Source: Parietaria judaica (taxonomy: Eukaryota; Streptophyta; Magnoliopsida; Rosales; Urticaceae). From it: 64,000 nt of DNA. Below are positions 10,620-22,410 of this stretch, piece after piece (within the stretch, counting starts at the first letter, position 1; each line of letters begins with the position of its first letter). The notes under the pieces are model-generated. The model had not been told where the DNA came from. It saw only the letters and a list, made by a program, of their open reading frames with translations, and made no database searches. Where the stretch lies: contig OX940863.1 in NCBI GenBank assembly GCA_954871525.1, positions 37,930,501 through 37,994,500 of the forward strand, in the 5' to 3' direction. A program made the position numbers and the translations under genes.

Positions 10620-12444
10620 AGACTTAGACCCGAGCGTATCAGAGTCAAGAGATGTTTTAAGTTTTAATCGTTATTTTAAGTCTCAGACATTATTAAGTTT
10701 TTTATTTTTGGTTAAGTTTATATCATTCAGCAAAATTCTAGAATTATGAAAATCGTGAGAATATTTCAAATTCTCATTGGTTCCGCAAATCTTGATGCAT
10801 CAATATAGATATTCAAATTTTGAATTTATCGATGTGTGACAAGTATTTTTTCCATTATATGAACGAATGATTAACCAATAAGATAATAAAAAAATGTCGA
10901 CGATTAAAAATTAGATGTTGTCTAGATAAATACTAATATAGTTTGAATATCTAAGATAATGATCAAAAATGAGTTTAAATTTCCATGAACATCTAGATGA
11001 ATTATCTCATTTAGATATCAAAAAATGAAACCATAGTCATAATTAGAATAATCAAGGATACTCATATGTAGTGGGAGCCATGCTGGCAGATTCCAACTAC
11101 GAGTATTGACTAAATCTACGTGTGTATTTCGGTATAGATACACGTTGAGATTCAAGAATATTCTTGAAGAATTCTATTTATGAATAAAATCAGGAAAATA
11201 CAAAATAGTTCACTACGGTCGACGTCTAGAACCAAGATGCTTTGTTTAACGGTTTAAAGGTACTGTAAGTATCTAGAGTAAGAGAGGAATAGACAGAAGG
11301 GTAATGCCTTAATAGCGAGATTAGTAATCATGGGTGATTCCCTGCAAATTATAAGAGAGAAAAGATAGCGTAGAATCTTTTAGACTCTCTGATTACTAGG
11401 CTATCTATCCAGATTCTCTTATCCATGCCAATATCGTCAAAGTACGATGGCGGACAAGTGTCATATGTCTTTCTGAATGGCAAGGTTGACTAGGATTGTC
11501 TATATAGATTTGTTCCAGATTGTATTTTGTATAAATAAGATTTTAAGATAAAATTTACATAATAATTTAATCCGTATCGGATTAAATGTAAATTATAAAA
11601 TCTTGAGAAGCTTAAGGTTCTTAAACCTTTTAGTAGAAGTGTTAACGTTAATGAATCTTGCATATAGATTCTCATTAACTCAGCTTATTCATGGTTTTAT
11701 GAGTGTGATGCATAATTACAAACCAATTACAATGTAATTATATTAACAACATGATAATGTTAATTTTTGATATAATAGACACTCTATTAGAATTTCTGAG
11801 TGCGCAGCTAAAGCGTATTAAGAAGAACCTCTATGAAACAGCTGTGATTATTTCAGTAAATTAACATGATCCTTGATATATTCAAAAATGAATATAAAGT
11901 TCTCATTATATGGATATAACGGAAGAACTTAAAATGCATAAGCATTAAGAGAGTTTAAATATCTCAAGTAATGTTGCATTAATGACGAAGTCATAAATAT
12001 GACACTAAGGATTGTAAAATCGAGTAATTAGTGTCTAACCTTATTAAAGGACTAATACGAGTGTTATTGATTAACAGCAAACTCAATTACAGTTTCCTAT
12101 TGGTGACTAATATTATTGTCATAGACATTAATATGATATAGTCAAGCTCAGATATCCTCATAGATATATAAAGCAAATTCGAATTGCAAATGAAACCACT
12201 ATGAATATATACTAACGTATATGGGCAGTTCAGTGGGAGCTTTTGAACCATATAAGGGTATAAAATCAAGGAATGCAATCTTCTGGATAAGATTATAGGT
12301 GACATACAAACATAACAAAGCTATGGCTAATTGACCACTCTAAATTCCTGAAGATAAAAGTAGAGATTAAATTCTCGAGAAACTTTGATGGAAATATAAG
12401 TTTTAAGGAAACGATGCATCTTCTTAAGAATGCAAGTGGGAGAT
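10620..12444 (+). other. Non-coding interior of element B
   Basis: AT-rich with many stops in all frames. No polymerase, integrase or RNase H motif was recognised apart from a possible RNase H tail just before the polypurine tract (12415-12440). Either pol has decayed beyond recognition or it was replaced. Confidence 0.4.
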
Positions 12445-14190
12445 TGTTGGACATATTTTATATATGCCCTCTATTCAGATGCTAATCCCGCTCACATAAG
12501 ATTATGGTCGTTTGCCTAGAATGAATAGTACTTATTAAAGTTATCTTATATAGTTATCTTCGGATTATAAATAGATAATATTAATTGAATGTTTGATCCA
12601 TAGTTCTTTAACGTTGCTATCGTGCTCACTCATCACAAGTAGTCTTTTGTTAGGAGGTTTGACTATCATGAATAAAGAACTTAAAATGGTCCATGGTCTA
12701 GATTAGAAATGGGAATTTCTAAGGCGTGAACGACCATTGATGAACTTAATCACAATTAGGTGATGATCTATTACCGGATTATAGTGTAGTCCGTGCACTG
12801 TTAAGTTTATCAAGTATGAAGTGTCTTTCTATTGGACGGACTAGACTCACATCCGAAATCATCAAATAAGTCCGTCACTGATGATAGTACGATTGGGTCG
12901 CTTAAATGATCAGATGGAATTAGGGTGACGTCCTGAGCATTGTGAACTTGTACGGTTTAACTTATATAATCTTTGATTTAATCGTTACAGAGTATAGCTT
13001 GGTACTCCTAATACTTTTATTTTGGGATTAGACGGTTGACCGGGGTGAGTTGCACAAGAGCAGATATGGACAATATATTTATGATATTCTTATTGTGATT
13101 CATGGAAATAAATAAGTACTCATGATCAGCTCATTAGATTCATCATCTTATGAGTGAGTAGTTTGTAAGAATCATAAGAATAAGATAGAGTCATCAAAAA
13201 ATGGCAGAACGGTAAATATCACCCTTTTGATGAATCTCATAATAAAATGAAAACCTAGCACACCAGATATCTGATTGAATCAATGGACATCTGTGTTAAG
13301 GAAAATAATTATCATACACACTTGAGAGTTTAGCCAAGATCTACAGTGGAATGTAATCCAGGTTGGTAAAAGTCTACGCTTTTACCGTAGCTCGAGTGTG
13401 TACATCCATTAGTCCCCTTTGTAGCTCCATAAAGGATGACACCGTAAATATATTCAAATGTTTCATTTGAATAGGATACTCCAATCAGACTCAATTCGTG
13501 ATTGTTATCAGGAATTACTGATTACCCTAAATAGTGGCAAAAGTACCAAAGTTTAGTATGCTAGTGAAACTGCAAAAAGATGATTGAATTTAATCCGAAG
13601 ATATCCCTAGGGTTGTGGGAAATTAAATTCTGGTAAAGTTATTTTTTTGAATCATGTCATTCTGACAAACGATTTGATATTTATGATAATAACAGTTTTT
13701 AGTTATAGACTAAAAATGACACTGTTATTTAATTAAAAAATTAGAGAAATTAAATATTGGTTTTTATACCTGAAATATTTCATGAGAGAAATCGAATAAT
13801 AATTTCGAATTATAATTATATATTCGAAATTAAATCTTTGAAAATATAAAGATTTGATTTATTAAATCTATTAGGGTATTTTCTGAAAAAGATTTGATTT
13901 GGATTTATTCTTTATTTGATTTAATTAAATCACATCTTAGAGTGAATATCTCCAAGTAGTTGAGTGAATCTCTCATAGTTTGTTGAGAGATTTTCTCAAA
14001 GCGGTTGGGTCATTCCCTATAAATAGGGACCGAAAAACACACTCTCACATTCTCATATTTCGATCTCTCTCTTTCTAGATAGTTTCTGCGAATTTCTCTA
14101 AGATCCTCTCAGGGTTTTTTAATTTAGGGCTTAGGGTTTTATCCAGTGGGAGCCCACACCTCCCTCGTCGGTTGGTGAATATGGTTCTAA
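12445..14190 (+). repeat. 3' LTR of element B, right end truncated or unclear
   Basis: Begins TGTTGGACAT after GTGGGAGAT. It shares with the long-LTR family the same general layout (a block with transient similarity around GAAGTGTCTT and TCCGTCACTGAT), a TATA box at about 14019-14032 (CCCTATAAATAGGGACC) and a CT-rich leader, but is much diverged. The expected CCAACA end is not seen before gypsy-like sequence begins. Confidence 0.6.
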
Positions 14191-14287
14191 CGTTGCGACC
14201 TTGTCTGCTTCTGTTCCGATGTCAAAGGTGCTAGTGCCGGCTCAATACGTTGGTCACGGCGGTGGTAACGTCGAGGACCTGATCAGC

Positions 14288-14880
14288 CTTAGGCGACGGT
14301 TGCGCCGTAACCAAGGCCGTATCTTGTCGTGCATTTGTGGTGTCGCTGGTCTTACCGTCAATCCAGCAGGGTCCAGAAGCCTTAGGTAGTTTCAGTCTTA
14401 GGCGATGGTTGCGCCGTGACCAAGGCCATTCCTTGTCGTGCACTTGTGGCGTCGTTGGTCTTACCGTCGATCCGGCAGGGTCCAGGAGCCTTAGGTAGTT
14501 TCATTCTTAGGCGACGGTTGTGCCATGACCAAGGCCATTCCTTGACGTGCATTTGTGGCGTCACTGGTCTTACCGTCAATCCAGCAGGGTCCTGGAGCCT
14601 TAGGTAGTTTCAGTCTTAGGCGACGGTTGCGCCGTTACCAAGGCAATTCCTTGCCATGCATGTGTGGCGTCGCTGGTCTTACCGTCGATCCGGCAGGGTC
14701 CAGGAGCCTTAGGTAGTTTCAGTCTTAGGCGACGGTTCGTCGTGACCAAGGCTATACCTTGTCGTACATTTGTGGCGTCGCTGGTCTTACCGTTGATCCG
14801 GCAGGGTCCAGGAGCCTTAGGTAGTTTCAGTCTTAGGCGACGGTTGCGTCGTGACCAAGGCCATACCTTACCGTGTATTT
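14288..14880. repeat. Tandem array, about 5.5 copies of a 109-bp unit
   Basis: Unit starts CTTAGGCGACGGTTGCG at 14288, 14397, 14506, 14615, 14724 and 14832 (spacing 109, 109, 109, 109, 108). It includes GTCGCTGGTCTTACCGT and GGGTCCAGGAGCCTTAGG. It lies downstream of integrase in the gypsy 3' region. Open frames across it are repeat artefacts, not proteins. Tandem repeats in the 3' untranslated region are known for Tat-type elements and can seed satellites. Confidence 0.9.
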
Positions 14881-15198
14881 ACGTATATGTATATTTTGTT
14901 GCAAAATGTGAGCCTCTATTTCAAAATCGGAGGCCATCCCGTTTTAGGGCCAATGTACATCGATTTCTGTAATACTAAGGTTGTTGTGTTTCGTGCTTCT
15001 GTCGCCGCTTTGTCACTGGTAATACTTCTTTAGGTGTCTCACGTTCCAACTCCGTATTACTTTTGCTCCTTAAGAGTTCTGGATTTCGTAGACACCAGGC
15101 TTAACGATTCCTGCGACGAGGTAAGGGCCTTCCCAGCTTTGGCCGAGCTTGCCGGCGTTAGCCTCCGCCGTGTTCTGAAAGACTCGCCGGAGGACCAA

Positions 15199-16158
15199 CT
15201 ATCCCACCCGGAATCTTCTTGGTTTGACTTTCTTGTTGTAGTGGCGGGCGATTGTGTTCTGGTAGTTGGTGATATGTACGCTCGCTTTCTCCCGCCTCTC
15301 ATCGACGTGATCGAGCTGGTGTCGCAAGTTATCGTTGTTTGTTTCCTCGTCATGCTGGGCCGTCGCTCGCCTAAGGCTTAGAATTCCTACTTCGTTGGGG
15401 GTCATTGCCTCGACTCCGAAGGCCAGGGCGAAGGGATATTCTCCTGTCACCGAATGAGGCATCGTTTGATATGCCCATAATGCTCCTGGTAACTCTTCTG
15501 ACCACAGTCCCTTCTTTTCGTCGAGCCTCCTCTTGATGGTGTCGACAATTGTTCTATTGACTGCTTCGGCGTTCCCGTTGCCTTGTGGGTGTCGAGGCGT
15601 CGAAGTGTTCAGCTTGATTCTCCACCTCTTGCAAAAAGCTTGGAAGCACTTCCAGATGAACTGTGATCCGTTGTCGGCGATGATTTCTCTCAGCAATCCA
15701 AATTGGGTGAAGATATTTTTCCAGACGTAGCTCTCTACGTCGGAATCCCTGATATTGGTGTAGGATTTGGCTTCCGTCCATTTGGTGAAGAAATCTGTTA
15801 CCACCAGCATGAACAGTTTTTGCCTTTTCCCGACGGGCATAGGTCCGACGATATCTATCGACCACTTCATGAATGGGTATTGGACGGAGACCGTTGAGAG
15901 CTCTTTCGTCGGGCAATTGATGAAAAGGGCATGACGTTGACACTTGTCACATTTCCTGGCGTGATTATCGCAGTCGGCGGCCATGGTCTCCCAGAAGAAA
16001 CCCTGCCTCTTGACCTTCCTCAGGAGCAATCGCCCGCCGGAGTGGTTTCCGCACTCCCCTTTGTGCACCTCCCGCAGCACGTGTTTGGCTTCCCTTCTTC
16101 CAAGGCATCTCAGGTAAGGGCCGGTGAAGCTGCGTTTGTACAGCCTCAGTTGCAGCAT
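15199..16158 (-). pseudogene. Gypsy integrase
   Basis: 319 open codons. An HHCC zinc finger (EVHKGECGNHSGG and later CDKCQRH) is followed by the catalytic core with SIDIVGPMP (Asp), ADNGSQF (Asp) and GNGNAEAVNRT (Glu), so the DDE residues are present. A basic C-terminal part follows until the frame ends at 15199. This domain itself is nearly complete; the upstream polyprotein is broken. In a live element it would insert the cDNA into chromosomal DNA. Confidence 0.9.
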
Positions 16159-16976
16159 GACGTATCTTGAACTCTTTGTCTTGATCTTCCTCGCCTCCTA
16201 TCGGTCATCGGGTAGGGTTCCGTCGAGAATATATTTGGTGAGGGGGTCCGCCAGTCGTCGTCTTCGTCGTCACTGACCACGTTTTGCTCCTCCTCTATGG
16301 TGGCCTCCTGATCGACGTCTTTAATGGTGAACAGCTCGGCGCCGCTCGACGGTTCGTCTTGGCGACAGTCGTCGATCTTTGCTTTTTTCTTCTCGGGGCC
16401 CTCCGCCCTCCGAATGCTGGGTTTTTCAATCGTCTCCACCGTGACTGTGCGCGGTGTTCCCGCCTCGGTCGTCGATCCTAGTCTTGCAAGAGCGTTGGCG
16501 AACGTGTTGTCCCCCCTCGTCACCTGGGTGAGGCTGAACCGCGTGAACCTCTTGGAAAGGACTTCGGCGACCCGGGCGTAAGCTCCCATTCTTTCATCGT
16601 ATAGCTCGTATTCTTTGTTGACTTGATTGACCACCAATTGAGAATCGGAGAAGACTTCCAAACATTTGACCCCGATTGTTATGGCGGACTCCATCCCGAT
16701 AATAAGTGCTTTGTATTCGGCTTCATTGTTCGTGGCGCGGTAGCTGGGCCGGCACGCTTTTTCCGCGACTTCTCCCATACGCGAGACCAGCCTGATTCCG
16801 ATGTCTGATCCCCACGACATCGCAGATCCGTCGACGTTCAATCTCCAACTCCCGTTTTCATTACTGAGCCCGGCCTCGTCGGTCGGGAGCTCGATCAGGA
16901 AGTCTGCTAACACCTGGGACTTCAAACTTGTCCGGACCCGGTACTCTACGTCGTATGCACCTAGCCGGATTGACAA
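16146..16976 (-). pseudogene. Archaeal-type second RNase H of Tat gypsy element
   Basis: 276 open codons. SLKSQVLADFL is the tether after the first RNase H. LNVDGSAMSWGSDIGI gives the first catalytic Asp, NNEAEYKALI the Glu, FSDSQLVVNQV the second Asp, and RGDNTFANALARL the terminal Asp region. The family separates reverse transcriptase from integrase in Tat elements. The C-terminal 90 residues are an acidic linker (VVSDDEDDDW). Confidence 0.85.
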
Positions 16977-17550
16977 CTTTTTCAGTCTTCCTCACTGGTT
17001 CGGACTGTGGATGACGGACCGTATCGGCTTCTCGATCAAGATAACGATGGAATGAGCTTGGAAATGGTGTCGTAATTTGGTCGACGCCTCAAATACGGCG
17101 AGGGTAAGTTTCTCCACATGTGGGTACCTTCTCTCTGTGTCGAGGAGCTTTCGATTAATGTAAGAGACAGGCTTTTGCTCTCCTTTGTCTTCCCTGACTA
17201 GCACTCCACTCAACACCTCCTTTGATACCGCGACGTATAAGAACAACAGCTCTCCTAGCACCGGCTTGGCCATCACCGGTGGCGACGAGAGATAGGTCTT
17301 GAGATCCTGGAAGGTGTTTTCGCAATCCTCCTGGAAGGTGTTTTCGCAATCCTCGGTCCACTCGAACTTCTTGTTCTTCTAGAGCAATTGGTAGAAGAGA
17401 AGGACCTTGTCTGTCGACCGTGAGATGAACCTATTCAGGCCGCAATTCTTCCGGTCAGCTTCTGCACCCCCGCTTATTTTGAGGCGATGGCATGCGTTTG
17501 ATGGCGTCGATCTGGTCTGGGTCCGCCTTTATTCCTCGCCGGGTAACCAT
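16977..17550 (-). pseudogene. First RNase H region with a 24-bp in-frame duplication
   Basis: Shows LFLYVAVSKEVLSGVLVRE, PVSYINRKLLDTERRYPHVEK and LRHHFQAH, typical of gypsy RNase H after the polymerase. The connection to the polymerase contains a perfect direct repeat of 24 bp at 17306-17329 and 17330-17353, which doubles an 8-residue segment (EDCENTFQ). The frame is interrupted by a stop near 17380 and by shifts. Confidence 0.75.
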
Positions 17551-18441
17551 TTAGCCGAGGAATTTCCCGGATGCTACCCCGAAGATGCACTTGGCGGGGT
17601 TGAGCTTCATCCTGTACTGGTTGAGGATCTCGAAGCAATCTGCTAGGTGCTTTATATGCGCTGCTGCTTTTAAGGATTTTACCACCATGTCGTTGATGTA
17701 GACATCCATTGTTTCTCCGATCAGCTTGCCGAACATCTTGGTCACTAGCCGTTGATATGTCGCACCCGCATTCTTCAGCCCGAAGGGCATGATCTTGTAG
17801 CAATATGTCCCTCTTTCGCTAATGAAGGTTGTCTTCTCCTCGTTGTCCGGGTGCATCCTGATCTGGTTGTATCCCGAGTACGCATCCATGAAGCTCAGTA
17901 GCTTTTATCCGTGCGTGGCCTCGACAAGCCGATCGATGTGCGGCATCGAAAAGCTATCCTTGGGAGACGTTTTGTTGAGGTCGCTGAAATCCACGCACAC
18001 TCGCCACTTCCCGTTCTTCTTCACAACAACGGTGTTAGCCAACCACTCAGGGTATTTGACTTCCCTGATCGCCCTTGTCGTTAACAGTCTGTCCACTTCG
18101 TCGTTGATGATCTTGTTTCGGTCCGGCGCCAGCTTCCTCGTCTTCTGTTTAACCGGTCGATGGGTCGGATTGGCGTTGAGCCGATGAGACATAACCAACG
18201 GGTCTATTCCCGGAATGTCCTCGTGGAACCATGCGACGCAGATTCGATTCTCCTTCAAGAATTCAACCAGCCGTCTCTTAATATCTGGATCGAGCCCCGC
18301 CTCTATAGCGACAGTCCGAGTTGTCTCCGAGTCGTTGATGCAAACTTTCTCCACTTCCTCTATACGTGGTCTCCTCTCCTGGTACTTCCACTCTCTTGCT
18401 TCGCCTGTTCCGATACTCCTGCTGCCACCTTCTTCTTGCAC
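17551..18441 (-). pseudogene. Gypsy reverse transcriptase with altered active site
   Basis: Two open pieces, 17905-18441 and 17551-17889, separated by a stop. Motifs in order: DIPGIDPLVMSHRL, EVDRLLTTRAIREVKYPEW, KWRVCVDFSDLNK, then MDAYSGYNQIRM, FGLKNAGATYQRL and VYINDMVVKS. The catalytic box should be Y-x-D-D; here the first Asp is Asn (YIND), which is expected to abolish polymerase activity. C-terminal LNPAKCIFGV is the usual end of the palm/thumb. Confidence 0.9.
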
Positions 18442-18701
18442 CGCTGAATCGACTGATGGCGGCGGTAATTGCTATAACCGTTCTTTCTTCTTTTCTTCTT
18501 CTTGTGTCGTCGTCCTGTAGCTCATTAGGTAATAGGTCCGGTAGGCGTCCGCATTACCCTTGATCTCTTCTACCTTTCCTCCTTTCCCGGGGAATTTGAT
18601 GCTCTGGTGGTACGTCGATGGGACTGCTCTCATGGAGTGTATCCATGGTCGTCTGAGGATCATGTTAAAGATCGACGGACAATCTAATACCATCAGCGTC
18701 G

Positions 18702-19106
18702 TCATTTTTTTATGCTCCCCGCGCTTATCGGTAATCTGACTGTTCCCAACGATGTCGTTATGTCTCCGTTGAACACCGAGACGCTTCTTGGTTTGCCATG
18801 GATCTTCATTCCTTCTATGTCCATTCTCATCAGTGTGTCGTAGAAGATGACATCTACTGAGCTCCCATTGTCGACTAGTATTCTGCTGACGTTGCAATTT
18901 CCGACGCCCAATGACAGCACTAGCGCATCGTCATGAGGGTCGGCGCACGCGTCGTTTTTTACGAACGCTATCTCTGTGCCGACGCTGCTCATAGCTGCAT
19001 CTCTCCGGTTGTGATCCTTCGCCCTCCTCTGATAGGCCTTGATGTTGTTGGCAGAGTCATCGCACATATACGACCCTTTTATGATCATCTCAATTCTCCT
19101 CCTCAT
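18702..19106 (-). pseudogene. Gypsy retropepsin region
   Basis: 134 codons with ALVLSLGVGN, SRILVDNGSSVDVIFYDTL and FNGDITTSLGTV. The catalytic D-x-G triad is D-N-G, within the range seen in plant gypsy proteases. It is preceded by gag C-terminal basic sequence (RRAKDHNRRDA). The frame shifts at about 18702 and the following segment to 18441 holds decayed protease/linker sequence (LMVLDCPSIFNMILRRPWIHSM). Confidence 0.75.
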
Positions 19107-19795
19107 CTTCGGTGGTTCATCGCTTTCGCGCTCTCGCCCCTCTTGTTGGACCGTCGTTTGCTCGGAGAAGGGCTTTTTCCTTTCCCAGGTGTCTCCTCCT
19201 CCGTTTCTTTGTTGCGGCTCTTCCTGTCGGGGCTATTGTCGACCGTCTTGTCTTGGCGCAGTCTCTCCACGAGTCTCCTCTTTAGCGTGGCGCAGTCCTC
19301 GGTGGAATGTCCTTTCGTTCTGGGGAAGCTACAGAATTTGTTTGAGTCTCTGGGTCATGTTCGTTGCCCTTGCTTTCCTTCCGTCGGCTCTCGCCTTTCT
19401 TCGACGTTGTAGACCATCTTCCTTTGGCCCTCTCGACCGCGCGGCTGGCCTAGAACCTTTCTTCCTTCCTCTTCTCTCCTCGCCCTAACCAGGGGAATGT
19501 CCCTACGGTCCTTGTTTTCCTTCTTCTCCTATAATTTTCCTTTGCCCTTCGATCCGTACTTCTTCACCAATGTTGCCTTCTCTTCCTCTAACTACATAAA
19601 AATCGACGCCTTTTGGAGGGCATCCTCAATCGTCGACGGGCGCGTCTTAGTCAGCTCTTCTCGGAATGGCGTGTCGAACCACAAGCTATGCTTCAAGGTC
19701 TGGATCGCGACGCTGTCATCTAACCCGGATACCCGGGCCATGACGTCTTTGAATCTTCCGACAAACTTCCAAAGGACACTCAACAATCACAAGAT
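19107..19795 (-). pseudogene. Gag C-terminal part of the gypsy element
   Basis: The minus strand reads KFVGRFKDVMARVSGLDD, then PFREELTKTRPSTIEDALQKA, matching the C-terminal half of plant gypsy capsid. The following C-rich/basic tail is broken by several frameshifts between 19107 and 19590. It was continuous with 20614-21420 before the LTR insertion at 19801. Confidence 0.7.
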
Positions 19796-19800
19796 TTCTC

Positions 19801-20608
19801 TTGTTCCTAAATAAAGAGCTCTATTAGCCAGGAGAAAATGGCAATTTGTATTGATAATATCATCGTTGATGAGCTTACAAGTATTGTTTTACTCTTCTTT
19901 TTTCCCAACCCTTTCTAATGAGGTTTTTCCTCCCTTTTATAGACTCTATTTCCCTCCAATGAGGTTTGTTTTCCCGCCTAAACCGAGGTCCCATCAACCG
20001 TTCTCTTGCCCATTTGATGGAGGCACGGTGTACCCTTCCTTCGCATGATTTATGCTGACCAGGATCATTACCGAGGTGGTTAGGTGAGACAAGGTATGGC
20101 CGCATTAAATGCTCGTCCCATCGAGGCATTCTCAAGCATTAAATGCTTGTCACATCAACCATTGTCAACCCATCTGCTGGCATCTCTCGTCGCGCCAGAG
20201 TCTCCTTGGCTCTCTCCTGTGCCGTCGATGCTTCATCGTAACTCCTCCTCGTTCGTGTCGTTGACGCTTCTTTCCCTTCTCATTGTCTTGTTGTGCCCTG
20301 TCGCCCCTTTGAACGTTGCTTTGTTATTGGTTGGGGGGATCCGACCGGATCCAACCTTAACAGTCAGTCCCTCATTTTATCAAATGTTGGTCACTTCGTA
20401 AAATTAAGGACGAAACTTTGAACCGACAAGGGTTTTCCGTCAACGGCTTTCTGTCGGGGGCCTTTTGTTGAGGACTATCTGGCGGGGGCTCTCCGGCGAG
20501 GGCTCTCTGTCGAGGGTTCTCTGGCGAGGGCTCTCTGCCGAGGGCCTTCTGGTGAGGTTTCTCTGGCGAGGGCTTCTCTGTCGAGGACCTTCTGGCGAGG
20601 GCTTCTCA
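19801..20608 (-). repeat. Solo LTR, 808 bp, inserted in gypsy gag
   Basis: Flanked by the 5-bp duplication TTCTC (19796-19800 and 20609-20613), and it splits the capsid between its EQGE and KFVGRF motifs. On the minus strand it starts TGAGAAGCCC. It has a TATA box (TATAAAAGGGAGG, about 19929-19941) and a poly(A)-like region near the end. The terminal bases read ACAA instead of CA, so one end is imperfect. No internal retrotransposon region is attached. Its parent family was not identified. Confidence 0.65.
20440..20608. repeat. 14-bp minisatellite inside the solo LTR
   Basis: About 12 imperfect units of the type GCGAGGGCTCTCTG (variants TCGAGGG, CCGAGGG, GTGAGG). It forms the first ~170 bp of the LTR on the minus strand. 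Confidence 0.75.
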
Positions 20609-20613
20609 TTCTC

Positions 20614-21420
20614 CCTGCTCTAGGAACCATAGATCAGTTACACTCACCTCGTTTTGTACGAACATCGAATAATCTCGTAGGAAATGGGAGACGAGGTGGT
20701 CGAAACAGCTGACTGAATTAGAGAGGAGTCTGGCGAACCATTCCAAGGCTCTGGGCCTCGCGTGTTGACTTGTCCCATCGCAATTCTAAATGCCTTCACG
20801 TGGGCGTTGGGGTCTATGGCTCATTTGTACGCCATCGGTCTGATCTTAGGCATCTTGTCAATCTTGATGCTGTTGACGAGCGGTGAGAAAGGTGTGTACC
20901 TAGACTCGTCGGCAAGTCTGTCGATCTCCAGGGTTGCGCTCGTCGCTTTGTGCATCTGCGAGGTCACATATCCCATCTTCGAAGTCAACTCATGGAGTGC
21001 TCGGTGGACGCGCTCCTGGATCCTTGCTTGTGCGGCCGTCGTCATTGTTCCCTGCTAGCGGTGTTCCTGCACTGGGCGATGTGAGGGAGGTGTTGTCCCG
21101 GCATTCTCGCAGTGGGATCTCTCCTCGTTCTCCCGTCGCAACGCGCCGTCAGGTGAAGGGAAGAGGACTCGGTTTAGTCCAAGTTGTGCGGATGCCAAGC
21201 CTTCTGTCCGCCTCTCGGGATCTTCCTTTCTCGGAGCTGATGTCCCCGCGACTATACTCTGCGGGGATTGTCTCCTTGCATTAGTGGTGTGGTCCAGCAG
21301 ATCAGTGAGTTGTTGGTTCCGCGCGGTTGCTGCTGCGAGTTGTCGATGAAGCTCCTCCATTGTGACCTGGTTGCGTTCCACGTCATTGGGCGAGGCCGTC
21401 ACTACCTGCTCCCATCGCAA
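20614..21420 (-). pseudogene. Gag N-terminal part of the gypsy element
   Basis: Begins MRWEQVVTASPNDVERNQ at 21420, with a heptad-rich segment MEELHRQLAAATARNQQLTDLL. After a stop it continues with LADESRYTPFSPLVNSIKI, MPKIRP, DPNAHVKAFRIAMGQV and WFARLLSNSV, the normal opening of plant gypsy capsid. Stops occur at about 21055 and 20807. Immediately 5' of the start the sequence becomes unrelated AT-rich DNA. Confidence 0.75.
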
Positions 21421-22410
21421 TTAATCCATTAACTTAATTTATACTCATTTAACTTAATTTATTTCACTATCTTATCTAAAATTTTAAAATTTACAAATAT
21501 TTCTTCATGTTTAATAGTTGTATGACGTAATAAATAAGTAAAAAAACATAGATTTCATATATCATAAGTATTAAAATACTTAATAACGTATATAAAATGT
21601 AACTTTTTGCTCCTTAATCGTATCTAATTGAATTCCATCGTGTTATCGTGTTCGTGCCGTGTTTACCCGTTATTTAATCGTGTTCGACGCGGTTAGGCCC
21701 AGATCCATTTATAGTAGACCCAAACCCATTTAAATCGTGTCGTAACCGTTTCGTGTCCGGCCCCAAATTGCCACCTTGAGGTTAAATTAGGAAGATAGAG
21801 ATTGTGACTCATTAGTGCTACAAGACAATTCATAGAAGTTCATTGGTAAGTATAGTTCATAATTGTGAGATTGAACAGATCTTCGATCATACCCTGTTGC
21901 TTTGCTCATATAATAACGGAGACGTAAAATCCGCTTTTCATTCCCTAATGGCAATTACTCAATATGTTACGAAGTCCAATTTATGAAAATTCATTGTAAG
22001 AACGATGTTTCTTTAGTTAACTAATTAATAAAATAATTTTAAAACCCATGCAAGAACAATTTTAGCTCCGTCTTGGCCTGGGGGTGTGCCGGTTCTCGGT
22101 TTTTAAAATGGGCTATTTTGAAACCGAGACCAACCCAATTTAGATATCCTGAAAAATGCCAAAACTTTGGCTTCCGATCGTTGTTTCATTCCTACTCTTT
22201 CACTCAAAATTCTAAATACCGTTACCGATGAAAAAATTCGATGGCTCCATTTGACGAGTATGCCGATAGGCAACGGATTTACCGATGAATTTTTCGTAAG
22301 GTTTATCGATGAATATTTAAAACAATAATAATAATAATTATACTAAAAGAGTTATAAGTTATAATAGTTATACTTGCAATCATAGTTTACACCTCGAGGC
22401 GGTGCCTCGA

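Larger units (their letters stand above)
8597..14190 (+). mobile_element. Decayed Ty1/copia relative (element B), interrupted by copy A on its left
   Basis: Leader similar to copy A (9132-9226), a copia gag remnant (10003-10523), a long non-coding interior, a polypurine tract GTGGGAGAT and an LTR from 12445. No reverse transcriptase or integrase is recognisable. The left part, including its 5' LTR and primer site, is not in the window, presumably left of copy A. The right end is not defined; the LTR fades into gypsy-derived sequence at about 14190. Confidence 0.65.
14191..21420 (-). mobile_element. Degenerate Ty3/gypsy retrotransposon of the Tat type (minus strand)
   Basis: Reading from 21420 downwards: gag, retropepsin, reverse transcriptase, RNase H, a second (archaeal-type) RNase H, integrase, then a 3' untranslated part with a 109-bp tandem array. 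The extra RNase H before integrase is the known hallmark of the Tat (Ogre/Retand-like) lineage. Own LTRs were not found at either end. The sequence changes abruptly to AT-rich DNA at 21420, so the element seems truncated. Every domain carries frameshifts or stops. GC content is clearly higher than in neighbouring DNA. Confidence 0.85.

Noticed and set aside
14201..14972. Several short open frames of similar sequence
   Set aside because: They are translations of the 109-bp tandem repeat on both strands.
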